A program made the translations under genes and the position numbers. Of a stretch of 64,000 nt of DNA, positions 32,481-42,528 are shown piece by piece (positions within the stretch are counted from its first letter, which is position 1; the number at the start of each line of letters is the position of its first letter). Under the pieces are notes generated by a model that searched no databases, was not told the origin of the DNA, and saw nothing but the letters and a program-made list of their open reading frames with translations. Source of the stretch: Papio anubis (taxonomy: Eukaryota > Chordata > Mammalia > Primates > Cercopithecidae); the NCBI RefSeq assembly GCF_008728515.1, contig NC_044996.1:125745610-125809609 (forward strand), read 5' to 3'.

Positions 32481-33164
32481 TCTTTAACACTACCACTGAC
32501 ATAGAACCTGATATATAATTAAGACACTTAGTAATTTTGGCTAAAAGATTTAATGATAATGCACCATCACCTTTTCTTCTGTTCCCCTGATGCTGTGTCC
32601 TAGAAGTCATAAGGATTAAACCTAGGAAAAGGTTTTTTAGAAAACATTTCCCTTCTCTGTCATTGTGGGGCTGCTAAGGAATAGTGTCCTCAAGGTTTTA
32701 GTGTCACTTCTGGGGGCCTCTGGGTATTTGTTGCCAGGTCCCATGATGGAGTAGAGTCAGGAGTGCTTATAGAACCCAGACAGGGGTCAGAGCCAGGGGA
32801 AATATGGATCCTGTTGTTGGTAGATGGGCAGTCTGTTTTGAGAAGAAATGACCAAATTTAGTCATGACCTGTTAACCTGTTTGTTAACATTATTTCTCTT
32901 TAAGCTAAATAAAGGCAGATATTTCTAAGCACAAATGAAGAAATTCCTGTGTTAGCTGTGATCAGTGGGCATTTCCCACTCTGAAATGCTTCCTCACCCT
33001 CAAACCTAAGCTTTGGAAACCAGGCTCCTAAAATCAGGGCCTTGTAATTCCCCATATGAGTTATTCTAAATTGGGCTTCTGGGTGTTTCTTTTTTTGAAG
33101 CAGGAGCAGATGGAGAATGAGAGGCCTTCTAATAATGTGCATTAAAATTATTAGAAAAAATGGG
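32481..33164. other. Unassigned intronic sequence
   Basis: No repeat or exon was recognised. Confidence 0.45.
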
Positions 33165-33176
33165 TATTTTGTACTT

Positions 33177-33468
33177 CTTTTTTTTTTTTTTGAGACAGAG
33201 TCTTGCTCTGTCACCCAGGCTGGAATGCAGCGGTGCAATCTCAGCTCACTGCACCCTCCACCTCCTGGGCTCAGGTGGTCCTCCTGCCTCCTGAGTAGCT
33301 GGGACTACAGGTGCATGCCACCGTGCCCAGCTAATTTTTGTATTTTTTGTGGAGACAGGGTTTCACCATGTTACCCAGGCTGGTCTCGAACTTCTTACAT
33401 CAAGAGATCTGCCCACCTTGGCCTCCCAAAGTGCTGGGATTACAGGCATGAGCCACCGCGCCCCGCCT
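33177..33468 (-). repeat. Alu, AluS-like, antisense
   Basis: Two arms with a short deletion in the left-arm region (CTCCTGCCTCCTGAGTAGCT). Perfect TATTTTGTACTT at 33165-33176 and 33469-33480. Confidence 0.95.
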
Positions 33469-33489
33469 ATTTTGTACTTTTAAAATAAT

Positions 33490-34123
33490 CTTTGAGTGGG
33501 AAGGCCTTCGCAATCATGTCAGAAATCTGAAAGACCTAAGGGAAAAGATTGATTGATTTTACTACATAGAAATTAGAGACTTCTGTATGGACAGAGATAG
33601 AATTAATAGAATAAATAGACAAACGACAAACAGGTAAATTCTGCAACATGTATGACAGCCCCAGGGGTACTTCTTTTATATACGGAGAGCTATTAGAAAT
33701 GAGAGGGAAAAAAGGCAGGATGCTGTGTAGGAGAATTGACAAAAGACATGAGTAAGCTCATCACAGAAAAAGACAAATGGATAATGGTAAGCATATGGAA
33801 AGCTGTTCAACCTTATTTTCTACTAATTAAAGAAATGCAAATTAAATATCATCTTCTGTTATCAGATTGGCAAAAATGAAGATATTTAAAAGTAGTATGG
33901 GGAAATCAGCTCTCTTCCATGCTATTGGTGGGAATGTAATTGATAAATATTTTGCCTATTTTTTTTTTATCTGCTAAAAGTAAGGATGCACCAAGTTGTT
34001 GACCTGGAATTTCACTCTAGGGAATTTGTCCCTCAGTTACCTTTGTGGTATATGTGCAGAGTTATAGGCACAGTGATGCTCAATGTAGTGTTGTTTGTAC
34101 TTGCAGAGGACTTGAGACAACTG
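33490..34123 (+). repeat. Ancient L1M, sense, first part
   Basis: AAATGCAAATTAAATATCAT, ATCAGATTGGCAAAAATGAA, TATTGGTGGGAATGTAATTG, TTCACTCTAGGGAATTTGTC, ATAGGCACAGTGATGCTCAA, TTGTTTGTACTTGCAGAGGA. It resumes around 35170. Confidence 0.65.
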
Positions 34124-34440
34124 GATGGTTTCATGTGGGTTATAGTTCTGTGAGAAGAGAACTGTCTCCCACCCAGCAAAATTCAAATAAGTTACCCATT
34201 TAATCAGCCAAGGATACAGAAATTTAGAAAGGAGATTGCCTCAGGCAGGAGCAGATGAGGTATATATACAAGGTATATCCCAGACAGCAATCTCCACTCC
34301 CAGGTTTCCAGTGGTCTAAATGGCAAGGGAGATTTTGCCAGATCTCAGAAACAGCCATAGTTTGCTGTGCCACAAATCTTTTTTCCATCAGCATTTCAGA
34401 AGAGCCAGTGAGGACAACTGTTGTCCCTTCATCTATGGTA
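34124..34440. other. Unassigned sequence between L1M and LTR
   Basis: Could be leftover internal sequence of the adjacent antisense provirus or an unrelated insertion. No open frame or primer-binding site is evident. Confidence 0.35.
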
Positions 34441-35155
34441 TGGTGACAAACACGCAGCTCACTTGGTTCACCTTGCCTGCTGCCTAGACAGAGCTGATTT
34501 ATCAAGACGGGAATTGCAGTGGAGAAAGAGTAATTCCTGCAGAGCTGGCTGTGTGGGAGACCAGAGTTTTATTATTACTCAAGGAATTGGAATTTTAAAA
34601 GATAATTTGGCAGGTAGGGCTTGGAAAGTGAGTAGTGCTGATTCAGATCAGGTTGGAGATGGAATTATAGTGGGGGGTCAAAGTTAGGTTTTCTTGCTAT
34701 CTTATGTTCCTAGGTGGGATCGCAGAACTGGTTGAGGCAGTTTACCAGTCTGGATGGTGTCAGCTGATCTAGTACAGGGTCTGCAAAATATCTCAAGCGT
34801 TGATCTTAGGTTTTACAGTAGTGATGTTATCCCCAGGAGCAATTTGGGGAGGGTCAGACTCTTGCCAGGAGCTGCATGACCCCTAAACTGTAATTTCTAA
34901 TCTTGCAGCTAATTTCTTAGCCCTCCAAAGGCATACTGGTCCCCAGGCAAGAAGAGGGTCTTTTCTGGAAAGGGCTATTATCAATTTTGTTTTGGAGGCA
35001 AACCATAAACTAAATTCCTTTCCAAGGTTAGTTCAGCCTACGCCCAGGAACGAACAAGGACAGCTTAAAGGTTAGAAGAAAGATGGAGTCGGTTAAGTCT
35101 GATCTCTTTCATTGTCATAATTTCCTCAGTTATAATTTTCGCAAAGGCAGTTTCA
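34441..35155 (-). mobile_element. Endogenous retrovirus LTR (class I type), antisense
   Basis: On the minus strand it begins TGAAACTGCCTTTGCG. It carries a polyadenylation-like AATAAAA at 34567-34573 and ends near 34444 in GTTTGTCA. The + strand wording (CAAAATATCTCAAGCGTTGA, TTAGGTTTTACAGTAGTGAT, GTTATCCCCAGGAGCAATTT) matches a known repeated LTR that I recognise but cannot name with certainty. No clean target duplication was found. Confidence 0.75.
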
Positions 35156-35169
35156 CATCCATGTTCCAA

Positions 35170-35345
35170 AATCTACTTCCAGACACAACCAGACTGTCCC
35201 TTTTGATACTGGTCTATCCTACAGTTGGATTCTGTGCAGCTATGAGGAAGAGGGACAAAGCTCTAACTGATAGAGAAGATGTCTAAGATGCATTGTTAAG
35301 TTGAAGAAAGCAAGTTACAGTATAACACAAAGAGTCCATTTGTGT
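35170..35345 (+). repeat. Ancient L1M, sense, continuation
   Basis: CTGTGCAGCTATGAGGAAGA, AGATGTCTAAGATGCATTGT, TAAGTTGAAGAAAGCAAGTT and TCCATTTGTGTTTAAAAACA continue the L1 3' order begun at 33490. Confidence 0.65.
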
Positions 35346-35885
35346 TTAAAAACAAGTAGGGATGGACACACACACACCCCCCCTCATTAATGGTTCCCAG
35401 AGGAGGAGGAATGGGATTTCACTGGGGGATGGGCCACCTTTATCCTTTGCTCCCTACCCCTTTTGTTATTTATTTTTTGGAATGAACATGTATATCTTTA
35501 ATTATTAATTTTTGAGTGGTTACCCACGCACAGTTTTGAAAGTCATATGGTGCTAAAAGATGTGTGAGTACCCCACAGCCTCTTGTCCCTTCTCTTTGTG
35601 TCCTTATCTTCTAGGAGGCAGTCGTTCTTCAGTTCTAGCTGTTGCTTCTTCTATTTGCTGCTGTGCTTCTGAATAATATTCATTGCTGCTCTCTTGGTTT
35701 GTCAATTCTAGATATGATCTCTTAACTCTCATGGTAGTTGAGGACTTCAGCTTTTTTCTGTATGCACATATCTCAGGTTTTGCTTTAATCTGTACTTAAT
35801 GTTTTCATTAATGTAGCAATGTTGATATTGAATATTGAAGCAAGAATATACTATAACTAATTTCCATATATAGCTTTTTGTTTTC
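35346..35885. other. Unassigned intronic sequence
   Basis: Contains a short (CA)n/C run at 35367-35385. The rest is AT-rich, possibly degraded L1, and is not assigned. Confidence 0.4.
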
Positions 35886-36150
35886 TCTCTGTCTTCCTCT
35901 CTCTCCCTCCTTTCCTCTCTCTCTCTCTCCCCCCTCCCTCCCCACCCCCGTCCTTCCTTCTTCTTCGTCCCTCCCTCTCTCTCTCCCCTACTTCCTCTCT
36001 TCTCTCTCTCTCTCTCCCTCCCTCTCTCACCCCTACCTCCCTCTCCCTCTCTCTCCCTCTCTCTCTTCCCCCTCTCTTCCCCTCTCCCTCCTCCCCCTTT
36101 TCTTCTCGCCCCTCCCCTTCCCCCTCTCTACCTCTCTTCTTCTCCTTCTC
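35886..36150. repeat. CT-rich polypyrimidine tract, (TCTCCC)n-like
   Basis: About 265 bp of nearly uninterrupted C and T on the + strand, with TCTCTC and CCCTCCC blocks. Frames of 148 and 122 codons through it (S/L/P-rich or R/E/G-rich) are low-complexity artefacts. Confidence 0.96.
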
Positions 36151-36499
36151 CTGGAAAAACACCAGAGCCTTCCAACCTCCTGTTCCACTCTGCTGCCCAG
36201 CTGTCAGCCAGGAAATTCCCATCACACCTCCCCCGCCTCCTCTCTCTCATTGACTGTCCTGGATCCTGCATCCTTCTCTTTCTTGTTTTACTCACTTGAC
36301 TTGGTGGAATGCACCCTCCAGTAGCCTTCTGAGGGAGCCAGTGCACGGAAGTAAATTTTTTGAAATTTCTTCAAAACCAACCACATTAGGAGTTGCATAC
36401 TAAAAAGTTTTTCCTTTTAGCATTCAACTATCCCTTCTTAGCCCCTGGCCCGTGTCTGTTGGCAGGTGGGGTTCTCCCTCCTACTGATGGAGCCAGAGA

Positions 36500-36690
36500 A
36501 TCCTGGGACCCAGAGGCTGTGCCATTATTCACAAGACCTTATTTAATCTTCAGAATGGTTTGACAAACTAACAAAATGAGGCACCGAGGTTACGCCCTCA
36601 GCGGTATCAGAACCAGGAATTGAAGTGTCAGCTGCTTGGGCCAGGCTGCTGCCTTTTCTAATCTAGCTGCTCCTTACTGGAAGAAGGAAT
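36500..36690 (+). repeat. MIR-like SINE, sense, degraded
   Basis: TTATTTAATCTTCAGAATGG, AAAATGAGGCACCGAGGTTA, CAGAACCAGGAATTGAAGTG recall MIR. Confidence 0.45.
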
Positions 36691-36838
36691 AACAGTACCA
36701 TGCCATGAGTGACACATGCCAGATGCATGCTCATGGTTATAGGGTGAGTCCAATTCTCGATTCCCACTTGTGTCTGGTTCCTGACAACTTGAGCTCTAGG
36801 TAGCCATCCTTCTCTCTAGAAATACCTTACAGTTTTAT

Positions 36839-37145
36839 TATTTATTTATTTATTTATTTATTTAGAGACAGAGTCTCACTCTGTTGCCCAGGCTGGAGTG
36901 CAGTGGTGTGATCTCAGCTCATTGCAAGCTCTGTCTCCCGGGTTCATGCCATTCTCCTGCCTCAGCCTCCTGAGTAGCTGGAACTACAGGCGCCTACCAC
37001 CATGCCCAGCTTATTTTTTATATTTTTAGTAGAGACGGGGTTTCACCGTGTTAGCCAGGATGGTCTCAATCTCCTGACCTTGTGATCCACCCACCTTGGC
37101 CTCCCAAAGTGCTGGGATTACTGGTGTGAGCCTCCGCCCCCAGCC
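36839..37145 (-). repeat. Alu, AluY/Sc-like, antisense
   Basis: Two-arm Alu whose tail has become (TTTA)n at 36839-36863, ending TCCGCCCCCAGCC. Short TTTTATT-type repeats flank it. Confidence 0.93.
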
Positions 37146-37152
37146 AAATTTT

Positions 37153-37156
<4 letters not shown>

Positions 37157-37195
<39 letters not shown>

Positions 37196-37197
37196 GT

Positions 37198-37245
<48 letters not shown>

Positions 37246-37248
37246 CAA

Positions 37249-37286
<38 letters not shown>

Positions 37287-37306
37287 CAGACAGACAGACC
37301 AACACC
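37157..37306. repeat. Compound microsatellite (TG)n(GA)n(GACA)n, duplicated block
   Basis: (TG) at 37157-37197, then GA/GACA at 37199-37244 ending GACCAACA, then a second GA/GACA block at 37253-37304 again ending GACCAACA. Confidence 0.97.
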
Positions 37307-38060
37307 GATTTATAGCTCCTTATGGTAATTAAAATGCCCTGCCTATCATTTGTCTAAACTTGCTGTGATTATTTTTATTGCTACAGTATTTGGTTTCAAG
37401 CACTGTAAGAATGTCATCCTCCTCCTCCCATTCCTTTTGTGATGTGAAATGCTTCATTACTTAGGAATTTGCTGCTGATTGTACAGTTTAGCATTTGATC
37501 TTTTTGTTAGCCACAGTCAGGTGACCACACATAGGGTAATTAGATTAACCCACCCCTCCTCTTCTCCACTGAAACAATGTAAAATCCAATATTCTATTAG
37601 CACATGCCTTCCGTAGATTAATGATCTTGGAGTTGCTGCGTGGAAATTTGCATAGCTCCCTACAGCTCTAAGAAATGAAAATGCCCAGCTGTCTAAAAGC
37701 TTTAATCAGGAAATGAGCATGAAATGGCATTGTTTTGTCACGGGCTTGGAATAATTTATTCTTGACAATCGAGTTATCCTGGATATAAATGTGTATAAAC
37801 ATTCTTTCAACAACCAGTAAACAGGTGCTTTTTTGTTTGTTAAAAATTCAAGATTTTCTTGACTTGGGCTTGGCTTTCAAATCGTTGGCCCTCATGCTGG
37901 TTGCTGCCAAAAGTTTATACTAAAGTCATTTTCCTTGTCTCTCCTCTTTTAAATGGCAGTTTCTGGAGACTGGCCTTTCAGAGCAAGAACGGTCTTAGGG
38001 AGTGAAGGAATGGGGACATGGCCATAGGACCACCTGGGGTCATTCCTCACCCAGCCCCTT
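37307..38060. other. Repeat-free intronic stretch, possible regulatory element
   Basis: No repeat was recognised. The sequence carries a CAGGTG E-box, a TAATTAGATTAA double homeodomain-type core and an ATTTGCAT octamer. Function is inferred only. Confidence 0.4.
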
Positions 38061-38061
38061 C

Positions 38062-38205
38062 TTGCCTGTGTTCTCACCCCCTCTTGGGACCTACTTTCCC
38101 CTATCTGTCAAATACAAATAATAATGGCCCCATCCCTTAATGTGGTTGTGAGCATTAAATGTGTTATGCCAAGTAAAGCCTTAGAAAAGTACCTTGTTCG
38201 TGGAA
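38062..38205 (-). repeat. MIR SINE, antisense
   Basis: CTTTCCCCTATCTGTCAAAT, AATAATAATGGCCCCATCCC, TGTGGTTGTGAGCATTAAAT, AAGTAAAGCCTTAGAAAAGT. Confidence 0.75.
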
Positions 38206-38940
38206 TACTCTTCATAATGGCGAGCTAATACCATAAGACATAGGGAAATGAAGATGCGATTCCGTTTCTTTTTGTATTTAAAAGATCCTAGTGCACTTAA
38301 ATTTTTTTCTGTTAGACTATTAGTCTTGCAGGCAATTGTGACTATAAATGCTTTCATTTATAGTGGCACACTGTTAAAAGAATGATAGAACTAATGATAA
38401 TGGCTAACATTCATTGAATGCCTGGGAGTGAAACACTGAATGAGGCCTATTCCTGACTCTTGGGGCTAGACGTAAGGACCCATGCTTACAGCCCAGTGGG
38501 TGAGGGCACTGTGACAGGCTCTTACTCATCATCAAAGCTGTTAAAAAGACAGCAGAAATGGCCGTTGGACCTTGGATATTGCTTCCTCTTTTTTCTCCTC
38601 CAAGAGCAAGCTTTTTATCTAGCACGTGATTTAACAGTTCCTGTGTTGGGGGTACTGTTTCATGGACTAGGTATGATGTAGCAAGAAACATTTAAAAATT
38701 TTTCCAGAGGAGACTTTGGTGGGAAAAATGCCCATCCCTTAGGGGACTCAATTTGAGATCGTGTAATTAACCTTTTAGAACATAATTAACCAAACTGTTT
38801 AGCTCTTTTTACTTGTACTCTGGACCCCAAAGAAAGCTGGATCCTACCCATGATAAACTTATCATCAATAAGATTTAATGTTGCCTCTTTATATGCATTT
38901 TATTTTTCTTGATTGTCATGCCCTTAGTTATTCTTGCATT
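38206..38940. other. Unassigned intronic sequence
   Basis: A short MIR-like trace (ATGGCTAACATTCATTGAAT) at 38400-38420; otherwise unassigned. Confidence 0.4.
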
Positions 38941-38951
38941 TCAAGAATCTT

Positions 38952-39248
38952 TTTTTTTTTTTCTTGAAACGAGGTCTCACTCTGTGACCCAGGCCGGTGT
39001 GCAGTGGTGCGATCTCAGTTCACTGCAACCTCCACTTCCAGGGTTCAAGCAATTATCCTGCCTCAGCCTCCCGAGTAGCTGGGTTTACGGACACGTGCCA
39101 CCACACCTGGCTACTTTTTTTGTGTTTTTAGTAGAGACGGAGTTTCACCATGTTGGCCAGGCTGGTCTGGAACTCCTGCCCTCAGGTAATCTGCCCACCT
39201 TGGCCTCTCAGAGTGCTGGGATTACAGGTGTGAGCAATTGCCCCTGGC
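38952..39248 (-). repeat. Alu, AluS-like, antisense
   Basis: Two-arm Alu ending AATTGCCCCTGGCC, with GAATCTT-type repeats at both edges. Confidence 0.93.
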
Positions 39249-39479
39249 CTTGAATCTTGAACTTTATATCATATAATTGAAAAGAAACATTGATTATTGG
39301 GTTTTGCCTGATTTTCTCCACATCTTAACTTTCCTATCTCCTCTGCTTAATGAAATGTATAGACTGGAGAGCTTTGTATAAATCTTTTGTATATGTTAGC
39401 ATACACTGTTGGATCTTTAAAACCGGTAGTGGAAATTATATAGCTAAACTCTTATTGGGGCAGTGTCAACTTCTTCTTG

Positions 39480-40100
39480 TGTCAGTCGAGAAAAATGACG
39501 AGACAAGTCTCAATCATTTTAGGAAGTTTATTTGCCAAAGTTAAGGACACGCACCTGAGAGACAGGTCCTATGCCTTCCTCTGAAGATGATTTTGAGGGC
39601 TCCCAAACTTAAAGGGGAAAGTGTGGGATATTCAGAAGTATACAATTTTCATGTAAGAGGAGGGTAGGGAAAAATAGTTATTCATGCCTTTGGCTTGGTA
39701 AATCTGCATTTTTTTTTTTTAACATAACATAATATAGACAAATGGGGCAGAGGAAAAATGCAGGAAATCTGCGTTTTTACATAAGATAACATAGACAAAA
39801 TGGGGCAGGAGAGCAATCAGATATGCATTTGTGTCTGGTGAGCGGGGCGACCCATAAAGATAAGCTATCAATTTACATTGCCATGGTGAAATCTTAACAG
39901 AAACACCTTAGGGTAAAGACCTTGGAGCTCACTAGGAATTTCTTTGTGGGTAAAATGTGGGTAGGCATGTAGCTTTTCATCTTGTAGCCATTGTATTTAG
40001 GAACCAAAAGGGGAGGCAGGTTTGCATGACTCAGTTCCCAGTTTGACTTTTTCTTTTAGCTTAGTGATTTTGAGACCCCAGGGTTTATTTTCCGTTCACA
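39480..40100 (-). mobile_element. Solitary endogenous retrovirus LTR (class I type), antisense
   Basis: A 621-bp element starting TG and ending CA on the + strand, so it has canonical TG...CA ends on the minus strand. It is bounded by a perfect 4-bp CTTG at 39476-39479 and 40101-40104. On the minus strand it starts TGTGAACGGAAAATAAACCC and near its 3' part has GGCAAATAAACTTCC, which may hold the poly-A signal. No internal genes are present. It contains its own tandem duplication at 39700-39813. Confidence 0.85.
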
Positions 40101-40108
40101 CTTGTTTG

Positions 40109-40132
40109 CAAAAAAAAAAAAAAAAAAAAAAA
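40109..40132. repeat. Poly-A tract
   Basis: An uninterrupted A run of over 20 bases, 8 bp past the LTR, with no obvious retroposon upstream on the same strand. Confidence 0.9.
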
Positions 40133-40289
40133 GGTAGCAGTCAATAGTTTAATGATCAGGAAATAGTAAACATAATTCAATTACTCAATGTTTAAGTTAA
40201 TTAAAATTTTGAATAGCTAACACAGGCATATGGTGCCAGCTAAAAGGGACAAAATATATGCTTTCCCTGTCCCTCGGCCACCTGGTTCC

Positions 40290-40832
40290 CCTCCCTGGAG
40301 GCAGCCTCAGTTATCAGTTTATTGTGTGTGGCTTCTTTACATACAAATGTATACAAATGCTAGCATACGTTAGGCTTTTTTTTTTTTTTTTTTCTTTAAA
40401 CCTAGCAACATGTCTTGGTGATTGTCTTTCTTGGTACATACAGACTGGCTTCAGTCTTGGAGAGTGTTGCATGGGATTGATTTATGGCCATTCATCAGCT
40501 GCTGTCTACTGATACACATTTATGTTCTTTCAGTCTTTTGCTAATTTAAGCAATACTGTAACGATTAATCTTGTACATATGCTGTTTTGCACGTGTACAA
40601 GTATATATGTAGTTTAAATTCCTAGGAGTAGAAATACTGAGTCAAAAGGCACAGACATTTAAATTTTTGATAATCAGTTGTCAAGTTGCCTCCCACAGAG
40701 GTTGTACAAATTTATCAATTTATACTCTCCTTAGAAAGTATATGAGGCTTTCTTTCCCTACACCCTTGCTGACGTTATCAATTTTTTTTTACTGTTGACA
40801 ATCTGACAAATAAAAATATCTCATTGTAATTT
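40290..40832 (-). repeat. L1ME/L1M 3' region, antisense, first part
   Basis: GGCCATTCATCAGCTGCTGT, TTTCAGTCTTTTGCTAATTT, TGTTTTGCACGTGTACAAGT, TAGGAGTAGAAATACTGAGT, CAGAGGTTGTACAAATTTAT, AATATCTCATTGTAATTT. Confidence 0.8.
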
Positions 40833-41120
40833 AAAAATTAGGTACGTCCTTCCCTAAACTGTCAAATTCTGGAGAGGTTTGTTCTTGGGGTCCTCATAGC
40901 CCCCATTCTTTGAGAGGACCAGCTGTGTGCCAGGCACTATGCCACGTGCTGTGAAAACAGACAGTATTCTGAGAGAGCCAGATTCTAGTGCAAGGACACA
41001 TGTAAACATTATTATAATACAGTATGTAAATGCTACAATTCTAGGTATGAGAAAATAGCCAGAATGATACAGGGTCCTTCTGTGTACTGAGCACTGTCGG
41101 GCATCATTGTACAGGAATAC
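40833..41120 (+). repeat. 288-bp insert in an L1M, partly L2-like
   Basis: Bounded by CATTGTAATTT at 40822-40832 and CACTGTAATTT at 41121-41131 (one mismatch), as a target duplication would look. The middle resembles L2 in the sense direction: AGCTGTGTGCCAGGCACTAT, GCCACGTGCTGTGAAAACAG, ATACAGTATGTAAATGCTAC. No terminal poly-A is seen. Confidence 0.5.
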
Positions 41121-41144
41121 CACTGTAATTTTCATTTCTCTCGT
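41121..41144 (-). repeat. L1M, antisense, middle part
   Basis: CTGTAATTTTCATTTCTCT continues the L1 of 40290-40832 up to the LTR. Confidence 0.6.
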
Positions 41145-41613
41145 TGTAGCAGGACGAGCCGCATACAAAACTCCTCAGACACGGAGTTAAAGAAGGAAGT
41201 GGTTTATTCGGCCGGGAGCATTGGCAAGACTGCTGTCTCAAGAGCCAAGCTCCCTGACTGAGCAATTCCTGTCCCTTTTAAGGGTTCACAACTCTAAGGG
41301 GGTGCGCGTGAGAGGGTTGTGATCGATTGAGCAAGCAGGGGGTATGTGACTGAGGGCTGCATGCACCAGTGATCAGAATGAAACAAAACAGGACAGGGAT
41401 TTTTACAATGCCTTTTCATACAATGTCTGGAATCTGTAGATAACAAAACCGGTTAGGTCAGGGGTCGATCTTTAATTACCAGGCTTAGGTCAGGCAGGCC
41501 CAGGCCTGGTTTCAGGTCTGGTTCCTAGGCGCTGGGCTACCTGCATTTAGTTTTGCTTCTCTTTCTTTTTCTGAGCGTAAAACAATATGAGGGGGTCTGC
41601 CTCTCTTCTCTCA
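41145..41613 (-). mobile_element. Second solitary endogenous retrovirus LTR (class I type), antisense
   Basis: A 469-bp element with TG at 41145 and CA at 41613. The 4-bp flanks are TCGT and TTGT, which differ by a C-to-T change at a CpG. The minus strand begins TGAGAGAAGAGAGGCAGACC and continues CCCCTCATATTGTTTTACGC. The + strand has GTGGTTTATTCGGCCGGGAG and CAATTCCTGTCCCTTTTAAG. No internal region is present. Confidence 0.8.
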
Positions 41614-41765
41614 TTGTGAATGCAGTTAAGCATCTTTTTGTATGTTTGAGTCACGTTTTTCTTTCTTGTGTGACCTGTCCTTTGCTATTTTTTTGTTGGG
41701 TTATCGATCTTTTTGTTGATACTTTGTAGAAGGAGCTCTCTCTATAGAAGAGGCAACATTCCCCT
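41614..41765 (-). repeat. L1M, antisense, last part
   Basis: GTTAAGCATCTTTTTGTATG, TTTGCTATTTTTTTGTTGGG, TCTTTTTGTTGATACTTTGT continue the old L1 across the LTR. Confidence 0.65.
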
Positions 41766-41846
41766 AGTTTGTCTTTTGTCTTCGTTGATGAATTTTGTCG
41801 TTGTTGCTGTTTGCTATGTTATATTCTTAGCTTTCTGTAATTTATT

Positions 41847-42151
41847 TTTATTTATTTATTTATTTATTTTGAGACAGAGTCTCGACCTGTCACCCAGACT
41901 GGAGTCCGATGGCACAATCTTGGCTCACTGCAACCTCCGCATCCTGGGTTCAAGCTATTCTCCTGCCTCTGCCTCCCAAGCAACTGGGATTAGAGGCACG
42001 CGCCACCACACCCTGATAAGTTTTTGTATCTTTAGTAGAGACAGGGTTTCACCATGTTGGCCAGGCTGGTCTCGAACTCCTGACCTTGTGATCCGCCTGC
42101 CTTGGCCTCCCAAAGTGCTGGGATTACAGACGTGAGCCACCACGCCTGCCA
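41847..42151 (-). repeat. Alu, AluS-like, antisense
   Basis: Tail altered to (TTTA)n. Perfect TTCTGTAATTTATT at 41833-41846 and 42152-42165. Confidence 0.95.
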
Positions 42152-42528
42152 TTCTGTAATTTATTGACCCTTTCTTTTCCGCCTTCTAAATTCTGTGTCA
42201 AAGTGTTAATTTTTTTTTGCCTTTCTGAGATTGTAGAAACATTCTTTATTTTCTTCTAATGCTTTAAAGGTTTAATTTTTAAATGAGTAAATTCATTTTG
42301 AATGTCTAAGATTCCCAGTTAAAGAAATAAGTATTGCTTGTTTTTTTAAAAAAAAGTTAGGGACTACATGAATTTTCTTACTGTATTATCTTCTTCCCTC
42401 TGCTCCTAAGCCTGATCTGCATCTTGTAAGGTGAGAAGTTGATGGTGATCCAGTCGTATCTTTATAGGGATGATACAGATCTCCATGTTGTTGCAGCTTT
42501 GGGCTCAATTGAGAATATTCTGCCTCTG
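42152..42528. other. Unassigned intronic sequence
   Basis: No repeat or exon was recognised. Confidence 0.45.

Noticed and set aside
34441..35155. Possible intact provirus
   Set aside because: Only one LTR is present, with no gag, pol or env frame on either side.
35857..36324. Long open frames rich in S/L/P (+) and R/E/G (-)
   Set aside because: They are translations of a CT microsatellite-like tract on the two strands.
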